Source: Rickettsia endosymbiont of Bradysia coprophila
GTDB taxonomy: Bacteria; Pseudomonadota; Alphaproteobacteria; Rickettsiales; Rickettsiaceae
Assembly (NCBI GenBank): GCA_019468145.1
Contig: JAHXDM010000010.1
Coordinates: 186,001-250,000, forward strand
Length of the DNA: 64,000 nt
Direction: 5' to 3'
Part shown: piece after piece, positions 45,429 through 56,169 of the stretch
Layout of the letters: every line of letters begins with the position of its first letter
How positions within the stretch are numbered: the stretch's first letter is position 1
The notes under the pieces: generated by a model
Database searches by the model: none
What the model saw: the letters and a program-made list of their open reading frames with translations, nothing else
Told to the model about the DNA's origin: nothing
Program-made: the position numbers and the translations under genes

Positions 45429-47206
45429 AAATTCCCTTAGAATTTTATGAACTTCTTAGAAATAGAATTAATTTATCGGATATTGTTAGGCAAAAAGTAG
45501 TATTAACCAAAAAATCTGGTAATTACCTTGGGTTATGCCCTTTCCACCTTGAAAAAACCCCTTCTTTTACAGTAAATAATAATAAAAAATTTTATTACTG
45601 CTTTGGCTGTTCAGTTCATGGAGATGTGATAAAATTTGTTTCTACTATAGCTGGGCTATCTTATAAAGAAGCAGCTATTAAACTCGCCAATGATTATGGC
45701 ATTGAATTGCCTAAACTAACGGTAGCAGAGCAAAAACTTCATGAAGATTCCGATGAATTATTTCACATTTTAAAAATGGCTGAGCAATTCTTCAAATCCC
45801 AATTAACTAACGAGACATATAATTACTTATGTAACCGGGGAGTTAATAAAGAAACTATAGAGCAATATTCTTTAGGTTTTGCTCCATCTGGTTCTGCTTT
45901 ACAAAAATTTTTTAAAAAAAAATCTATTTTATCGTCAAAACTTCAAAAAGCAGGCTTAGTGGGAGCAAGAGAAAATGGTACAATGTATGAAGTGTTTTAT
46001 AATCGCATAATTTTTCCGATCATCAATATTTATGATAAGGTGGTCGGTTTTGGGGGAAGAACTATTAATGACGGCTTACCTAAATATTTAAATTCCCCTG
46101 AAACTATAATATTTCAAAAAAACGAAATATTATATGGAGAAAATTATGCTATTAATGCAGTATACCAAAAAAATTTTTCAATTCTAGTTGAAGGATATTT
46201 AGATGTTATTGCTCTTCACCAAGCAGGTTTTAAAGAAGCGGTAGCAAGCCTTGGTACGGCAGTGACAGAGAATCATATTCAAAAATTATGGAGAGCTGGA
46301 GATGAAATAATAATGTGTTTAGATAGTGACGAAGCAGGAGTGAAAGCTACCAAGCGGGTAATTAATTTAGTTCTGCCATTACTGGGGGGAGAGAAAAAGC
46401 TCTCTTTTATTAATCTGCCCCCTTCAAGTGATCCCGATGATATTATCCAAAAAGGAGGAGCCTATGCTTTTACTCAGTTACTCAACGAGAGAATTAATCT
46501 ATCGGAAATGATTTGGAACTTTGAATATCAAGGTAAAAATTTTTCCACCCCCGAAGATAAGGCTAGCTTAGAAAAAAATCTTGAAAATTATTGTAAGCAA
46601 ATAAACGACAAGTCTTTAAGTAACAATTATTACCGCTATTTTAAAGATCAAATATGGCAAAATTTAATTAAAAGACCGAGTAAAAATTATGTAAAAAACT
46701 CTAATGTTACAAATCTGACATTGTTAGTACCCGAATATTCGGAAATTGAAATGGTAGAGCAAGCTTTTTGTTTAATGATGATAAAATTTCCTGAAATATT
46801 GCAAAAACAAGAAATTAAAGATTTTCTATTAACTGTAAATTATCAAAATAACCTGCTTAGTAACTTTCGAGATTGGTATTTTGAGGAAGTAGTTAGTCAC
46901 GAGGTGTTTGATAAGGAAAATATTATAAATTTAATAGAAAAAACTAGATTTTATGAGACTTTTTTGATACTATTACGCTCCAATAAATTGTTTCTAGAAT
47001 TATCATTTGATAAAACCGATATAGATTCATACTTGCTTTGGCAATGGGTGCATAAAAAACATCATTTAGTATTGTTAAAACAGGAATATACTTCAATCAC
47101 TCAAAATTGCTCAGATGAAGAGTTAAAAAAGGCTACCCTATATCGTGAAGAAATTATAAAAGTTTCACAAGAGTTGTGTAATCTAAACGAATCTTTTACT
47201 AATTGA
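45425..47206 (+). CDS. dnaG: DNA primase DnaG
   Basis: Makes RNA primers for DNA replication. From the ATG at 45425 it has 593 residues; the frame extends upstream but the protein opens properly at MKIPLEFYELLRNRINL. The zinc finger uses C38, H41, C59 and C62 (LCPFHLEKTPSF and YYCFGC). The Toprim core has LVEGYLDVIALHQAG and CLDSDEAGVKA. It starts by ATGA overlap with the kinase-like gene and is followed by rpoD after 17 bp, the conserved macromolecular synthesis arrangement. Confidence 0.97.
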   Translation: MKIPLEFYELLRNRINLSDIVRQKVVLTKKSGNYLGLCPFHLEKTPSFTVNNNKKFYYCFGCSVHGDVIKFVSTIAGLSYKEAAIKLANDYGIELPKLTVAEQKLHEDSDELFHILKMAEQFFKSQLTNETYNYLCNRGVNKETIEQYSLGFAPSGSALQKFFKKKSILSSKLQKAGLVGARENGTMYEVFYNRIIFPIINIYDKVVGFGGRTINDGLPKYLNSPETIIFQKNEILYGENYAINAVYQKNFSILVEGYLDVIALHQAGFKEAVASLGTAVTENHIQKLWRAGDEIIMCLDSDEAGVKATKRVINLVLPLLGGEKKLSFINLPPSSDPDDIIQKGGAYAFTQLLNERINLSEMIWNFEYQGKNFSTPEDKASLEKNLENYCKQINDKSLSNNYYRYFKDQIWQNLIKRPSKNYVKNSNVTNLTLLVPEYSEIEMVEQAFCLMMIKFPEILQKQEIKDFLLTVNYQNNLLSNFRDWYFEEVVSHEVFDKENIINLIEKTRFYETFLILLRSNKLFLELSFDKTDIDSYLLWQWVHKKHHLVLLKQEYTSITQNCSDEELKKATLYREEIIKVSQELCNLNESFTN

Positions 47207-47223
47207 CCCAAGGTTTATAAATT

Positions 47224-49131
47224 ATGGCAGAAAATCCTACAAAAAATATAAAGGCGCAAGACGATAAAGTTGGTAACTTAGTTAAAAAAGCTAAAGAAAA
47301 AGGCCTTGGTATAACTTATTATGATATTAATAAAATTATCCCCGTTACTAACAATATCTCAGTAAATGAATTAGAAAAAGTTATATCACAATTTTCTGAA
47401 GCTGGGGTGGATATTATAGAAGGAGATGATGATGAAATTAAACTTGATATTAATGTAGATGAAGAATTTAAATTAACTAATAATGTCGATCGTGAGCAGG
47501 AAGAAGACAATGAGGAAGAAACCTTAGGCACCACCGATGATCCTGTAAGATTATATTTACGAGATATGGGGGGAGTGGAGCTTTTATCTCGGGAAAGTGA
47601 AATAGAAATTGCTAAAAAAATTGAAGAAGGCAAAGAGATAATGATTAAATCTCTTTGTGAAAATCCTGTTTCTATGAAATTCTTCATTAAATGGCACGAA
47701 GATTTAGTGAACGAGAAAATGTTACTGCGTGATTTGATTGATTTAGAAGCGAATATGGTCCATGACAATCATACCGAAGAAAGTCACCATGAATTAGAGC
47801 CAGATCACGAGGAACATGAAGAATCTAACAATTTGTCAATAGCTGCTATTGAAGCTCAATTACTACCAAGTATCATCGAACGGATGGAAAAGATTTCCAC
47901 AGTTTCTGAAGAACTGCTAGTTGAAGCAAAGAAACATTATGAACGCGCTCCTCAAACCAAAGCTATACAAGAGAATAAAAAATACATTAAGAACTTACAA
48001 ACATTAATAGAAGAAATTTCTGGTATCCATTTTCACTCTAAAAGGACAGAAGAAATTCTTGATAAAATGTATAGTGTTAATAAAGAATTAGTGGTTAAGG
48101 AAGGTAATTTCCTAAAATTAGCAGAAAAATATGGCATAAGTCGCCAAAGCTTCTTAAGCGAATATCTAGGCGTGGTTATTGATGAGAATTGGAAAAAGCA
48201 GATGCTAAAAAATAAAAACCTTGCTTGGAAGGCATTTATTACTCAGGAAACTATTGCAACTGATCAAATAATCCACGAATTAAAGATAATAGAAAAAGCC
48301 ACTTGCTTACCGATTATTGAATTTAAAAAATTAGTAAATACTATCCAAAGAGGTGAAAGACAAGCGCATAGGGCAAAAAAAGAGATGATAGAAGCTAATT
48401 TACGGTTAGTTATCTCAATTGCTAAAAAATATGCAAATCGTGGACTACAATTTTTAGACTTGATCCAAGAAGGCAATATAGGTTTAATGAAAGCAGTTGA
48501 TAAATTTGAGTATCGTAGAGGATATAAATTTTCTACTTATGCTACTTGGTGGATCAGGCAAGCCATCACTAGGGCCATTGCTGACCAAGCAAGAACCATA
48601 CGTATCCCTGTACATATGATCGAAACTATCAATAAAATCATCCGTACTTCCAGACAAATGCTTAATGAATTAGGATATGAACCAACGCCAGCAGAAATTG
48701 CTGCTCGCCTTTCTATGCCAGTTGATAAAGTTAGGAAGGTAATGAAGATAGCCAAAGAACCCATCAGCCTGGAAAATCCAGTAGGAGATGATGATGGAAG
48801 CTATCTTGGAGATTTTATCGAAGATAAAAATGCTATATTACCGCTTGATGCTGCAATTCAATCTAACTTACGAGAAGTAACTACCAGGGTGCTAGCAAGC
48901 CTTACCCCTAGGGAAGAGAGGGTGCTTAGAATGCGTTTTGGAATAGGAATGAGTACGGACCATACATTAGAAGAGGTTGGTCAACAATTCAATGTTACCA
49001 GAGAGCGTATCAGACAAATAGAATCTAAAGCTTTACGTAAATTGAAACATCCAACTAGATCTAAAAAACTTCGCAGTTTCCAAAGTAGTGGCAAAAAACA
49101 AGATAATTCTTCTGATTCGGCTTATGGATAG
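47224..49131 (+). CDS. rpoD: RNA polymerase primary sigma factor RpoD
   Basis: Housekeeping sigma-70 of 635 residues. Region 1.1 is at the N-terminus, an acidic non-conserved region ([19 protein letters not shown]) follows region 1.2, and the core shows [38 protein letters not shown] (region 2.3-2.4) and [18 protein letters not shown] (region 4.2). All parts are intact. It is cotranscribed with dnaG. Confidence 0.97.
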   Translation: MAENPTKNIKAQDDKVGNLVKKAKEKGLGITYYDINKIIPVTNNISVNELEKVISQFSEAGVDIIEGDDDEIKLDINVDEEFKLTNNVDREQEEDNEEETLGTTDDPVRLYLRDMGGVELLSRESEIEIAKKIEEGKEIMIKSLCENPVSMKFFIKWHEDLVNEKMLLRDLIDLEANMVHDNHTEESHHELEPDHEEHEESNNLSIAAIEAQLLPSIIERMEKISTVSEELLVEAKKHYERAPQTKAIQENKKYIKNLQTLIEEISGIHFHSKRTEEILDKMYSVNKELVVKEGNFLKLAEKYGISRQSFLSEYLGVVIDENWKKQMLKNKNLAWKAFITQETIATDQIIHELKIIEKATCLPIIEFKKLVNTIQRGERQAHRAKKEMIEANLRLVISIAKKYANRGLQFLDLIQEGNIGLMKAVDKFEYRRGYKFSTYATWWIRQAITRAIADQARTIRIPVHMIETINKIIRTSRQMLNELGYEPTPAEIAARLSMPVDKVRKVMKIAKEPISLENPVGDDDGSYLGDFIEDKNAILPLDAAIQSNLREVTTRVLASLTPREERVLRMRFGIGMSTDHTLEEVGQQFNVTRERIRQIESKALRKLKHPTRSKKLRSFQSSGKKQDNSSDSAYG

Positions 49132-49148
49132 ATTATAACTTTTACGAG

Positions 49149-49182
49149 AACTGCCCTGATAAATTGATTACTTGGGGCAGTT
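49149..49182 (+). terminator. Hairpin between rpoD and truA
   Basis: AACTGCCC pairs with GGGCAGTT around an 18-base loop, 18 bp after the rpoD stop and immediately before the GAGG ribosome site of truA. There is no T-run. It may attenuate read-through into truA or fold the truA leader. Confidence 0.4.
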
Positions 49183-49192
49183 GAGGTAATTT

Positions 49193-49942
49193 ATGAATAT
49201 ACCCTCCTATAGATATAAAATTACTATAGAATATCTAGGTACTGGTTTTGCTGGTTGGCAAAGGCAAGCAAACGTGATGTCTATTCAACAAATATTAGAA
49301 GAAGGAGTTTATAAGTGCACGGGGGAAAAGGTCATTATCCATGCAGCTGGCAGGACAGATGCTGGCGTTCATGCTATAGGGCAAGTAGCACATTTTGACT
49401 TAAGCAAGTTAATGCCTGCTTACAAAGTGATGCAGGCTATTAATCATTTTGTTAGAACTTCTAATGTAGGAGTAACTAGCTGCTCGCTAGTAAATGAAGA
49501 TTTCCATGCGAGATTTTCCGCCCTAGGGAGGCATTATGTCTATAGGATCATCAACCGCTTAGGAGAAGTAGTCATAGACCGCAATCGTGCCTGGTGGATA
49601 AAGCAACGTCTAGATATTATCGCAATGCAAAAAGGGGGGCAGTACTTGCTAGGGAATCATGATTTTAGTACCTTTAGATCTCGGGACTGCCAAGCAAATT
49701 CTCCTATCAAAACCTTGTCACAATTAATAATTACTCAAGAAAGGGAAGAAATAAGCTTATATTTTTCAGCACCTTCATTTTTACATAATATGGTCCGCAA
49801 TATTGTCGGCAGCTTAGTATTAGTAGGACGTAACATCTGGCACGAGACAGATATAAAAAAAGCTCTGGAAGCTAAAAGAAGAGAAGAAGGCGGCATTAAA
49901 GCTCCCGCTTGCGGCTTGTATTTTCTTAAAGTGGATTATTGA
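49193..49942 (+). CDS. truA: tRNA pseudouridine synthase TruA
   Basis: Modifies uridines 38-40 of tRNA anticodon stems. The 249-residue protein has the catalytic D56 in [14 protein letters not shown], the N-terminal [12 protein letters not shown], and the C-terminal [17 protein letters not shown]. This is the only complete copy. Its last 267 bp (49676-49942) have been duplicated at 51451 and 56375, and the last 179 bp at 53808, in front of the following ankyrin cassettes. Confidence 0.97.
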   Translation: MNIPSYRYKITIEYLGTGFAGWQRQANVMSIQQILEEGVYKCTGEKVIIHAAGRTDAGVHAIGQVAHFDLSKLMPAYKVMQAINHFVRTSNVGVTSCSLVNEDFHARFSALGRHYVYRIINRLGEVVIDRNRAWWIKQRLDIIAMQKGGQYLLGNHDFSTFRSRDCQANSPIKTLSQLIITQEREEISLYFSAPSFLHNMVRNIVGSLVLVGRNIWHETDIKKALEAKRREEGGIKAPACGLYFLKVDY

Positions 49943-49965
49943 AGTTAAGTATATTAGGCAATTCA

Positions 49966-51258
49966 TCATTTAGAAAATGTTTGAACATTACTCTTTATTG
50001 TACCCCTTACTGGTGGATTTGTGTGTACAGTGTTCATAGGTTTTACATTATATTTACGTAACTTTTCTAACTCTGTGCTAACATTTTTATCTTTGAAAAT
50101 GGCTTTATCCATGCTCTTCCTAACCGACAGCTGCGCAGGGTCATCCCTTAAATAACCGAGCAACACATCTACATCTAGCGTTGCTCCATTCTCCTTAAGT
50201 AATTTAATACAACCAGTATTTCCCCGTAGCATAGCCGCCATCAAAGGAGTCCCACCATTCACATCTTGTGAAGCTACATTCGCCCCATTCTCTATAAGGA
50301 TTTTAAAAATCTTACTCTTGCCATTGTGAGCAGCACGATACAAAGGAGTGATATTATACTTATCTGGTGAATCTAAGTTTATACCATGGGTTAATAATTT
50401 TTTTATAAAACTATCAAACAATGTAATATTTAAATTGCGCTCAGTACTACACAAACGGTTTAAAATACCAATTACTAGCGTGTTTATGGCCCTGTTATCT
50501 AGTGTGCTTACTTCTTTAATCTCTTTTGTAACATCTGCTTTTTGAAATATTTTTTGAAATCTTGCTCCTTCTTCAGCAAGAAATCCATTAATACAATCTG
50601 ATAGATTCTTCTCTTCATCCATTTGGTGAATGATATAGGCCATTTCTTTTTCTTTAGGAATCCTAATAGATTTAAATTGTGCTATCTTACCATCTGACTC
50701 TACTTTAGTAAAAGTAGTCGCTTCAAAACTTTCTCGCAAATCTAGAATAAATTATTGATAAGGGGTCAAATTTTTAACAAAGTTACGCATTAATGAAGCA
50801 TGTAAACTATAAGTACCTAAGACCGTATCTGATGGTTCTTTAGCTTCTGTATGAGTTATCAAAATGGACCCCTCTCCTAAAGCTTTAGCGCTTTTATTAG
50901 CTGACCCCCCAAAACATGAATACATCTTAACAACTACTGGTCTACCTACTAACTCTCTTATCTTCTTAAGCTCATCCTCTGTAATAGAAAAATTTTCAAA
51001 AAGCTGCATTACATGTTTTTGTCTTACCCGAAATCCATGAGCAATAATATAGAACATTGGCATTTCAACAAATGGGCGATTATCTATTTTATCTATAATC
51101 TCTTGCCACATTAATGGTTTATCGACTGCTCCATTACCAATTAGTAAACCATTATCATTTTCTTCAAATAATTTAACAGTCTCTGGATCAATTTTTACCC
51201 CTGGTCCAACAAGGAGAATAGTTTTTATTAATCCTGCTGGTTTTTTTTCGTTCACCAT
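49966..51258 (-). pseudogene. Cassette 1: HG/SC-domain ankyrin protein, one in-frame nonsense codon
   Basis: The frame from ATG 51258 encodes the N-terminal domain (168 residues) with H74 in FYIIAHGFR and C115 in KMYSCFGGSANK, then stops at TAA (50752-50754). The sister genes have CAA CAA at this point; here it is CAA TAA, a single C-to-T change. The same frame continues without a break to 49966 with the middle domain and two or three ankyrin repeats (YNITPLYRAAHNGKSKIFKI). Without the stop it would be 430 residues, shorter than its sisters. The two pieces could still be made separately, the second from TTG 50739. Confidence 0.85.
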
Positions 51259-51450
51259 ATTATAAACTCTAACAATATATTAATTTATTATCTTATATTA
51301 TTAAATTTTATTCATCTTAATACTAAAAACAAATTCTTTCGATATTTAATAGATAAATTGGGGGTGATTAGGGTAGGTTTTCGTAATTATGTGATATAAA
51401 ATTAAAATTTATTCATATAATAAACTTTTAGGAAACAAAAAATTACAATT
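51259..51450. repeat. Duplicated divergent promoter region, copy 1
   Basis: About 190 bp, nearly identical to 53617-53807, 56170-56374 and 58871-59066. It includes the conserved TTATGTGATATAAAATT and TATAAT (51416-51421). It joins directly to a truA fragment (TTACAATT then AGATCTCGGG), marking the duplication junction. Confidence 0.85.
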
Positions 51451-51717
51451 AGATCTCGGGACTGTCAAGCAAGTTCTCCTATCAAAACCTTGTTGCAATT
51501 AATAATTACTCAAGAAAAAGCAGAAATAAACTTATATTTTTCAGCTCCCTCATTTTTACATAATATGGTCCGCAATATTGTCGGCAGCTTAGTATTAGTA
51601 GGACGTAATATCTGGCACGAGACAGATATAAAAAAAGCTCTGGAAGCTAAAAGAAGAGAAGAAGGCGGCGTTAAAGCTCCTGCTTGCGGCTTATATTTTC
51701 TTAAAGTGGATTATTAA
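51451..51717 (+). pseudogene. truA 3' fragment, copy 1
   Basis: 267 bp collinear with 49676-49942 of truA, no indels, a few substitutions. It keeps the last 88 codons including [17 protein letters not shown] and the stop, but lacks the catalytic Asp region, so it cannot be functional. It lies downstream of a copy of the atpH-side promoter and could be transcribed. Confidence 0.93.
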
Positions 51718-51738
51718 TAACCAGGTGATCCCCCACTT

Positions 51739-53616
51739 CTAAAGGGTTTTCCCTGTAGTAAGTCCTGCTTTTTTCTTGTTACTAGTAGCTGTGGATGAAC
51801 TGCTGGGTAAGTTTGCAGTAACATGGCTGACACCAGAATTACGTAGCTGTTCGAATGCTATTTTAGCCTCTTTATTTTTTAATATATCTTTAAATTCTGG
51901 ATTTTTCTTATTAAAAATAAAATTTAGAAATTTAGCTATATTTATAGTAATCTGTTGCCTAGAATCTAATTTTTTACCATCCTTGAATGCTTCTTTTGCA
52001 ATCATTTTAGCAGCTTTTTTTATATCGTTGTTCATGGGATCATTATATAATGGCAATAGTATAGTGGTTACGTCCTCTGTTATTTTATTAAAGTACGTCG
52101 GATCAATTCTCTGCTTATTTTTTATCTCGTGACAAAAATAGTCAATTAATTGACTCCTAACCGGACGAGCTAATTGTTCATTAACCAACATTTTAGTAAG
52201 ATCAACATTTTTTTGTTCCCGAGCTAAATCAATTGGAGTATAACCATCTTTATCCTTTATATTTAGGTCTGCCCCATTCTCTAGAAGTATTTGGATCATA
52301 GTAGTATTTTCATCTAGAACAGCCATATGCAAAGCACTATAACCATTCTTATCCTGTACATTTGCTTTTGCTCCGTTTATAAGCATTTCTTTACCAATAG
52401 CATTTCCTACCCTTCTCAACCCTCTTTCACTAGCTAGTATAATAGCTAAATGTAATGGGGTAATACCATCTTTCCCTTTTTTATCTGGATCTGCCCCATT
52501 GTCTAGAAGCATTTTAGTAATAACTGTTCCTCTTCTAATAGCCGTTCTTCCTCCTTTCTTAAACATCACTGAAAGAGCCATATGTAAAGCAGTACCACTA
52601 CTCTTCTCCTCTATTAGATCTAGGTTTTTCCCCATCTTTATAAGGACTTCGGCAATCGCAGTCTTCTTAAAGGCAACAGCCGCAATTAATGGTCTGATAG
52701 TATTGCTCAAACCGGCATTTATGTCTATACCACTGGATAATAATTGATTAACAAACTTCTCAAACAAGGGAATATTGATATTTCTTTTAACGCTGCATAG
52801 ATGACATAAAATACCTGTTACTAGTCTATTTGCACTCTGATCATTCAACTCACTTATTGTTTTAATTTCTTTTGTAACGTCTTCCTCTTGAAATGTTTTT
52901 TGAAATCTTGCTCCTTCTTGACCCAAAAATTTATTAACAAAATTTTTTAGATGCTCATGTTCTTTCATTTCACTAACGATATTGAACATTTCTGCTTTTT
53001 TAGGTACACGGATAGATTTAAATTGTGTGGTCTTGCTATCTGATTCTACCTTAGTGAAAGTAGTTGCAGTAAAATTTCCTTGCAAATCTAGAATAAATTG
53101 TTGATAAGGGTTTAAATTTGTATCCCAAGAACGCTTTAATGAAGAGTATAATATTAGGTTGTCTAGGAAGCAATAGGCTGGTTCTTTACCTTCTATATTA
53201 GTTATCAAAATGGAACCATTTCCTAAAGCTTTCGCCTCCTTATTAGCCGACCCCCCATAACATGAATACACTTTAACACATACCGGACCACCTACTAGGT
53301 CTCTTATCTTCTTTAAAAATTTTCCTGTATCACACCCACGTTCGGGGTTTGGGGTATCAATCTGTATTCTATGTTTTTTTGCTTTACGTGTTCCATGAGC
53401 GCAGATATAGAACACAGGCATTTCAGCAAATGATGAATTGCCTATTTTATCTTTAATATCTTGGAGCATTAATGGTTTATCTGCTGCTCCATCGCCAACC
53501 ATTAGCCAATCTTCCCTTGCCTCATATAATGCTTTAATTTCTGGATCACTTTCTATCTCTGGGCCAAGAATGAAAATATTTTTTATTAATCCTGCTGGGT
53601 TTTTTTCCTGTACCAT
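51739..53616 (-). CDS. Cassette 2: HG/SC-domain ankyrin protein, 625 residues
   Basis: Residues 1-165 are the conserved N-terminal domain. A hydrophobic strand then His-Gly (MPVFYICAHGTR, H74) and a second strand then Ser-Cys (VCVKVYSCYGGSANK, C119) match the His/Cys dyad layout of clan CD cysteine peptidases. Residues 165-300 form a middle domain shared by all four cassettes. About five ankyrin repeats (300-475) follow, for example NGYSALHMAVLDENTTMIQI. A helical C-terminal domain (480-590, DYFCHEIKNKQRIDP) and a Ser/Lys-rich tail end the protein. No signal peptide. A secreted protease-like effector is inferred. Confidence 0.85.
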   Translation of the reverse strand: MVQEKNPAGLIKNIFILGPEIESDPEIKALYEAREDWLMVGDGAADKPLMLQDIKDKIGNSSFAEMPVFYICAHGTRKAKKHRIQIDTPNPERGCDTGKFLKKIRDLVGGPVCVKVYSCYGGSANKEAKALGNGSILITNIEGKEPAYCFLDNLILYSSLKRSWDTNLNPYQQFILDLQGNFTATTFTKVESDSKTTQFKSIRVPKKAEMFNIVSEMKEHEHLKNFVNKFLGQEGARFQKTFQEEDVTKEIKTISELNDQSANRLVTGILCHLCSVKRNINIPLFEKFVNQLLSSGIDINAGLSNTIRPLIAAVAFKKTAIAEVLIKMGKNLDLIEEKSSGTALHMALSVMFKKGGRTAIRRGTVITKMLLDNGADPDKKGKDGITPLHLAIILASERGLRRVGNAIGKEMLINGAKANVQDKNGYSALHMAVLDENTTMIQILLENGADLNIKDKDGYTPIDLAREQKNVDLTKMLVNEQLARPVRSQLIDYFCHEIKNKQRIDPTYFNKITEDVTTILLPLYNDPMNNDIKKAAKMIAKEAFKDGKKLDSRQQITINIAKFLNFIFNKKNPEFKDILKNKEAKIAFEQLRNSGVSHVTANLPSSSSTATSNKKKAGLTTGKTL

Positions 53617-53807
53617 ATTATAAACTCTAACAATATATTAATTATATCATCTTATATTATTAAATTTTATTCATCTTGATACTAAAAACAAGCTCTTCCG
53701 ATATTTATAGAGATAAATTGTGGGTAATTGTGTAGTTTTTAGTAATTATATGATATAAAATTAAAATTTATTTATATAATAAACTTTTAGGAAGCAAAAA
53801 ATTACAA
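53617..53807. repeat. Duplicated divergent promoter region, copy 2
   Basis: Second copy of the about 190-bp region, slightly more diverged. Here the junction to the truA fragment differs (ACAATT then TCAGCTCC), so this cassette arose by a separate event or later lost about 88 bp of truA. Confidence 0.85.
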
Positions 53808-53986
53808 TTTCAGCTCCCTCATTTTTACATAATATGGTCCGCAATATTGTCGGCAGCTTAGTATTAGTAGGACGTAATATCTGGCACGAGACAGATATAA
53901 AAAAAGCTCTGGAAGCTAAAAGCAGAGAAGAAGGCGGCGTTAAAGCTCCTGCTTGCGGCTTATATTTTCTTAAAGTGGATTATTAA
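53808..53986 (+). pseudogene. truA 3' fragment, copy 2 (shortest)
   Basis: 179 bp matching 49764-49942 of truA, ending at the same stop codon. It covers the last 58 codons only (from [13 protein letters not shown]). Non-functional. The MITE-like element follows 31 bp after the stop. Confidence 0.92.
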
Positions 53987-54017
53987 TAACCAGGTGCCCC
54001 CACTTCTAAAGGGTTTT

Positions 54018-54171
54018 GTATCTATTCACGACCCCGGCAGAAATTCAACTATTAAAGTAATTTTATACAATTTTTTAAAGCCTAAGACTGCAATTTTCAC
54101 ACCTCCAGGGTGTATTTTTCGAAGAAAAATACACTAATGATTGAATTTCTGCCGGGGTCGTGAATAGATAC
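54018..54171. mobile_element. MITE-like element with 8-bp target duplication
   Basis: A 154-bp element with about 30-bp terminal inverted repeats beginning GTATCTATTCACGACCCCGG. It is flanked on both sides by AGGGTTTT (54010-54017 and 54172-54179). The same spot in cassettes 2 and 4 reads through without the insert, so the empty site is known. Inside is a perfect hairpin, GTGTATTTTTC and GAAAAATACAC. It has no coding capacity, so it would need a transposase in trans. Confidence 0.92.
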
Positions 54172-54276
54172 AGGGTTTTCTACTTTGAAGTTCCGCTTTT
54201 TTCTTGTTACTAGTGGCTGGTATGGCCTAAAAATAAAAAAATGTGTGAATCTCTAGGAAGTTAGGGTTTACTCATC

Positions 54277-56169
54277 CTATTCTGCGCCTAAGCATGTAAC
54301 AATTCCAAAATTGCAGGGAAATATTATATCTTCTTCAGCATAATGCAAAGCAGTATTATCCCCCATATCTTGTAAATTTAATTTTTCCTTATTCTCCTTC
54401 AGGATTCTAACAATTTTAATATCATCTGCTTTAGCTGTTACCTGCAAAGGAGATTTACCATACTGATCTTGAGAATCTAATATTGCATTATTCTCTTCCA
54501 AGAATTGAACAATTTCAGTGTGGCCTGCCTTAGCTGCCAGTTGCAAAGCAGTATTACTCCATCTATTTGGTACATCTAAGTTTGCCTTATTCTCCGCCAA
54601 GAATTTAACCACTTTAATATAGCCTGCTTTAGCTGCATAATGCAAAGCAGTATCACCAAACCTATCCTGTAAATCTAAGTTTGCCTTATTCTCCGCCAAG
54701 AATTGAACCACTTCAATATGACCTGCTTTAGCTGCATAATGCAAAGCAGCCTCATCAAACCTATCCTGTGAATCTAAGTTTACCTTATTCCCCAAGAGTC
54801 TAATAATTTCAATATGACCTGCTTTAGCCGCTCCCCACAAAGCACTATTCCCATTCATATTTTGTAAATCTAATTTTTTATTATTCTCCACCCAGAGTTT
54901 AATAATTTCAATATGACCTGCTTTAGCAGCATCTTGCAAAAGAGTATTACCTTCCTTCTTTTGTGAATCTAAATCTAGCTTGCCTTTATTCTCCAGCAAG
55001 AGCTCAATAAGTTCAATATTTGCATATTTAACAGCATTATGCAGAAGAGTAACACCCTGATCATCGGGTATATTTACGTCTGCCCCATACTCTATCAAGA
55101 GTTTAACAATTCCAAGGTGGCGGTAGGTAGCAGCTGTATACAAAGGAGTCATGTCGAAGAAATCTTGTGAATTTAAGCCCGCTCCATTTTCTTTCAAAAT
55201 TTTAACAATTTCAATATTGTCCGACATAGCAGCATGATGCAAAGGAGTATAGCCCCTACCATCTTGTGAATCTAAGTTTATACCCTTGTTTGATAATTGT
55301 TTTATAAAACTATCAAATACTGGAATATTAAGATTTTGTTTAACTCTACACAAATGTATTAAATTACCTATTATTAGTTTATTGGCAGTTTTATTGTCTA
55401 ACTCACTTACTTGTTTAATTTCTTCTGTAACGTCTTCCTCTGGAAATGTTTCTTGAAATCTTGTTCCTTCTTTAGCCACGAATTCCCGAACAAAATCTGT
55501 TAAATTCTCCTTTTCTTTCATTTTATTAATGATATCAACCATTTCTTTTTCTTTCGCTATCCGAATGGATTTAAATTGTATTATCTTACCATCTGACTCT
55601 ACTCTAGTAAAAGTAGTGGTTTCAAAAATTTCTTGCAAATCTAGAATAAATTGTTGATAAGGAGTAGAATTTTTAGCAAAATGACGTTTGAGTGAAGCAT
55701 GTAACATATCGTCTCCTAAGCGGCTACTTGCCATTTGTTTAGCTTCGATATGAGTTACTAAAATGGACCCCTCTCCTAAAGCCTTTGCAACTTTATTAGC
55801 TGAACCACCGAAGCATGAATGCACGTTAAGTACTAGTGGACCCCCCACCAGCTTTCTTAACTTATGAGCAAAATCTTCTGTATTACACATAGAGTTGGGA
55901 TCTATATTATCAAGCTGTAGTTCATGTTTGCCTTCTTTTGTACGAAGTCCATGAGCGTAGAGATATATTACAGGCATTTTAGCAAATGATGAATTACTTA
56001 CTTTATCTATAATATCTTGAAACATTAATGGTTTTTTATTTGCTCCATCACCAATCATTAAACAGTTATTATTTCTTTTACATAATGCTTTAGTCTCTAA
56101 AAGAATATCAATTTCTGGCCCAAGAATTATAATAGTTTGTAATACCTTTTGATTTTTTTCCTTTTCCAT
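54277..56169 (-). CDS. Cassette 3: HG/SC-domain ankyrin protein with about ten repeats, 630 residues
   Basis: The N-terminal domain keeps H73 (MPVIYLYAHGLR) and C119 (NVHSCFGGSANK), followed by the shared middle domain and then ankyrin repeats from about residue 300 to 615. Several repeats are almost identical (AAKAGHIEVVQFLAENKANL), and the DNA shows 99-bp direct repeats at about 54480-54960, so repeat number has changed recently. The C-terminal helical domain of cassettes 2 and 4 is absent; the protein ends in an unrelated FPCNFGIVTCLGAE. Homologous tail DNA lies just beyond the stop, so the end was probably frameshifted or deleted. Confidence 0.85.
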   Translation of the reverse strand: MEKEKNQKVLQTIIILGPEIDILLETKALCKRNNNCLMIGDGANKKPLMFQDIIDKVSNSSFAKMPVIYLYAHGLRTKEGKHELQLDNIDPNSMCNTEDFAHKLRKLVGGPLVLNVHSCFGGSANKVAKALGEGSILVTHIEAKQMASSRLGDDMLHASLKRHFAKNSTPYQQFILDLQEIFETTTFTRVESDGKIIQFKSIRIAKEKEMVDIINKMKEKENLTDFVREFVAKEGTRFQETFPEEDVTEEIKQVSELDNKTANKLIIGNLIHLCRVKQNLNIPVFDSFIKQLSNKGINLDSQDGRGYTPLHHAAMSDNIEIVKILKENGAGLNSQDFFDMTPLYTAATYRHLGIVKLLIEYGADVNIPDDQGVTLLHNAVKYANIELIELLLENKGKLDLDSQKKEGNTLLQDAAKAGHIEIIKLWVENNKKLDLQNMNGNSALWGAAKAGHIEIIRLLGNKVNLDSQDRFDEAALHYAAKAGHIEVVQFLAENKANLDLQDRFGDTALHYAAKAGYIKVVKFLAENKANLDVPNRWSNTALQLAAKAGHTEIVQFLEENNAILDSQDQYGKSPLQVTAKADDIKIVRILKENKEKLNLQDMGDNTALHYAEEDIIFPCNFGIVTCLGAE

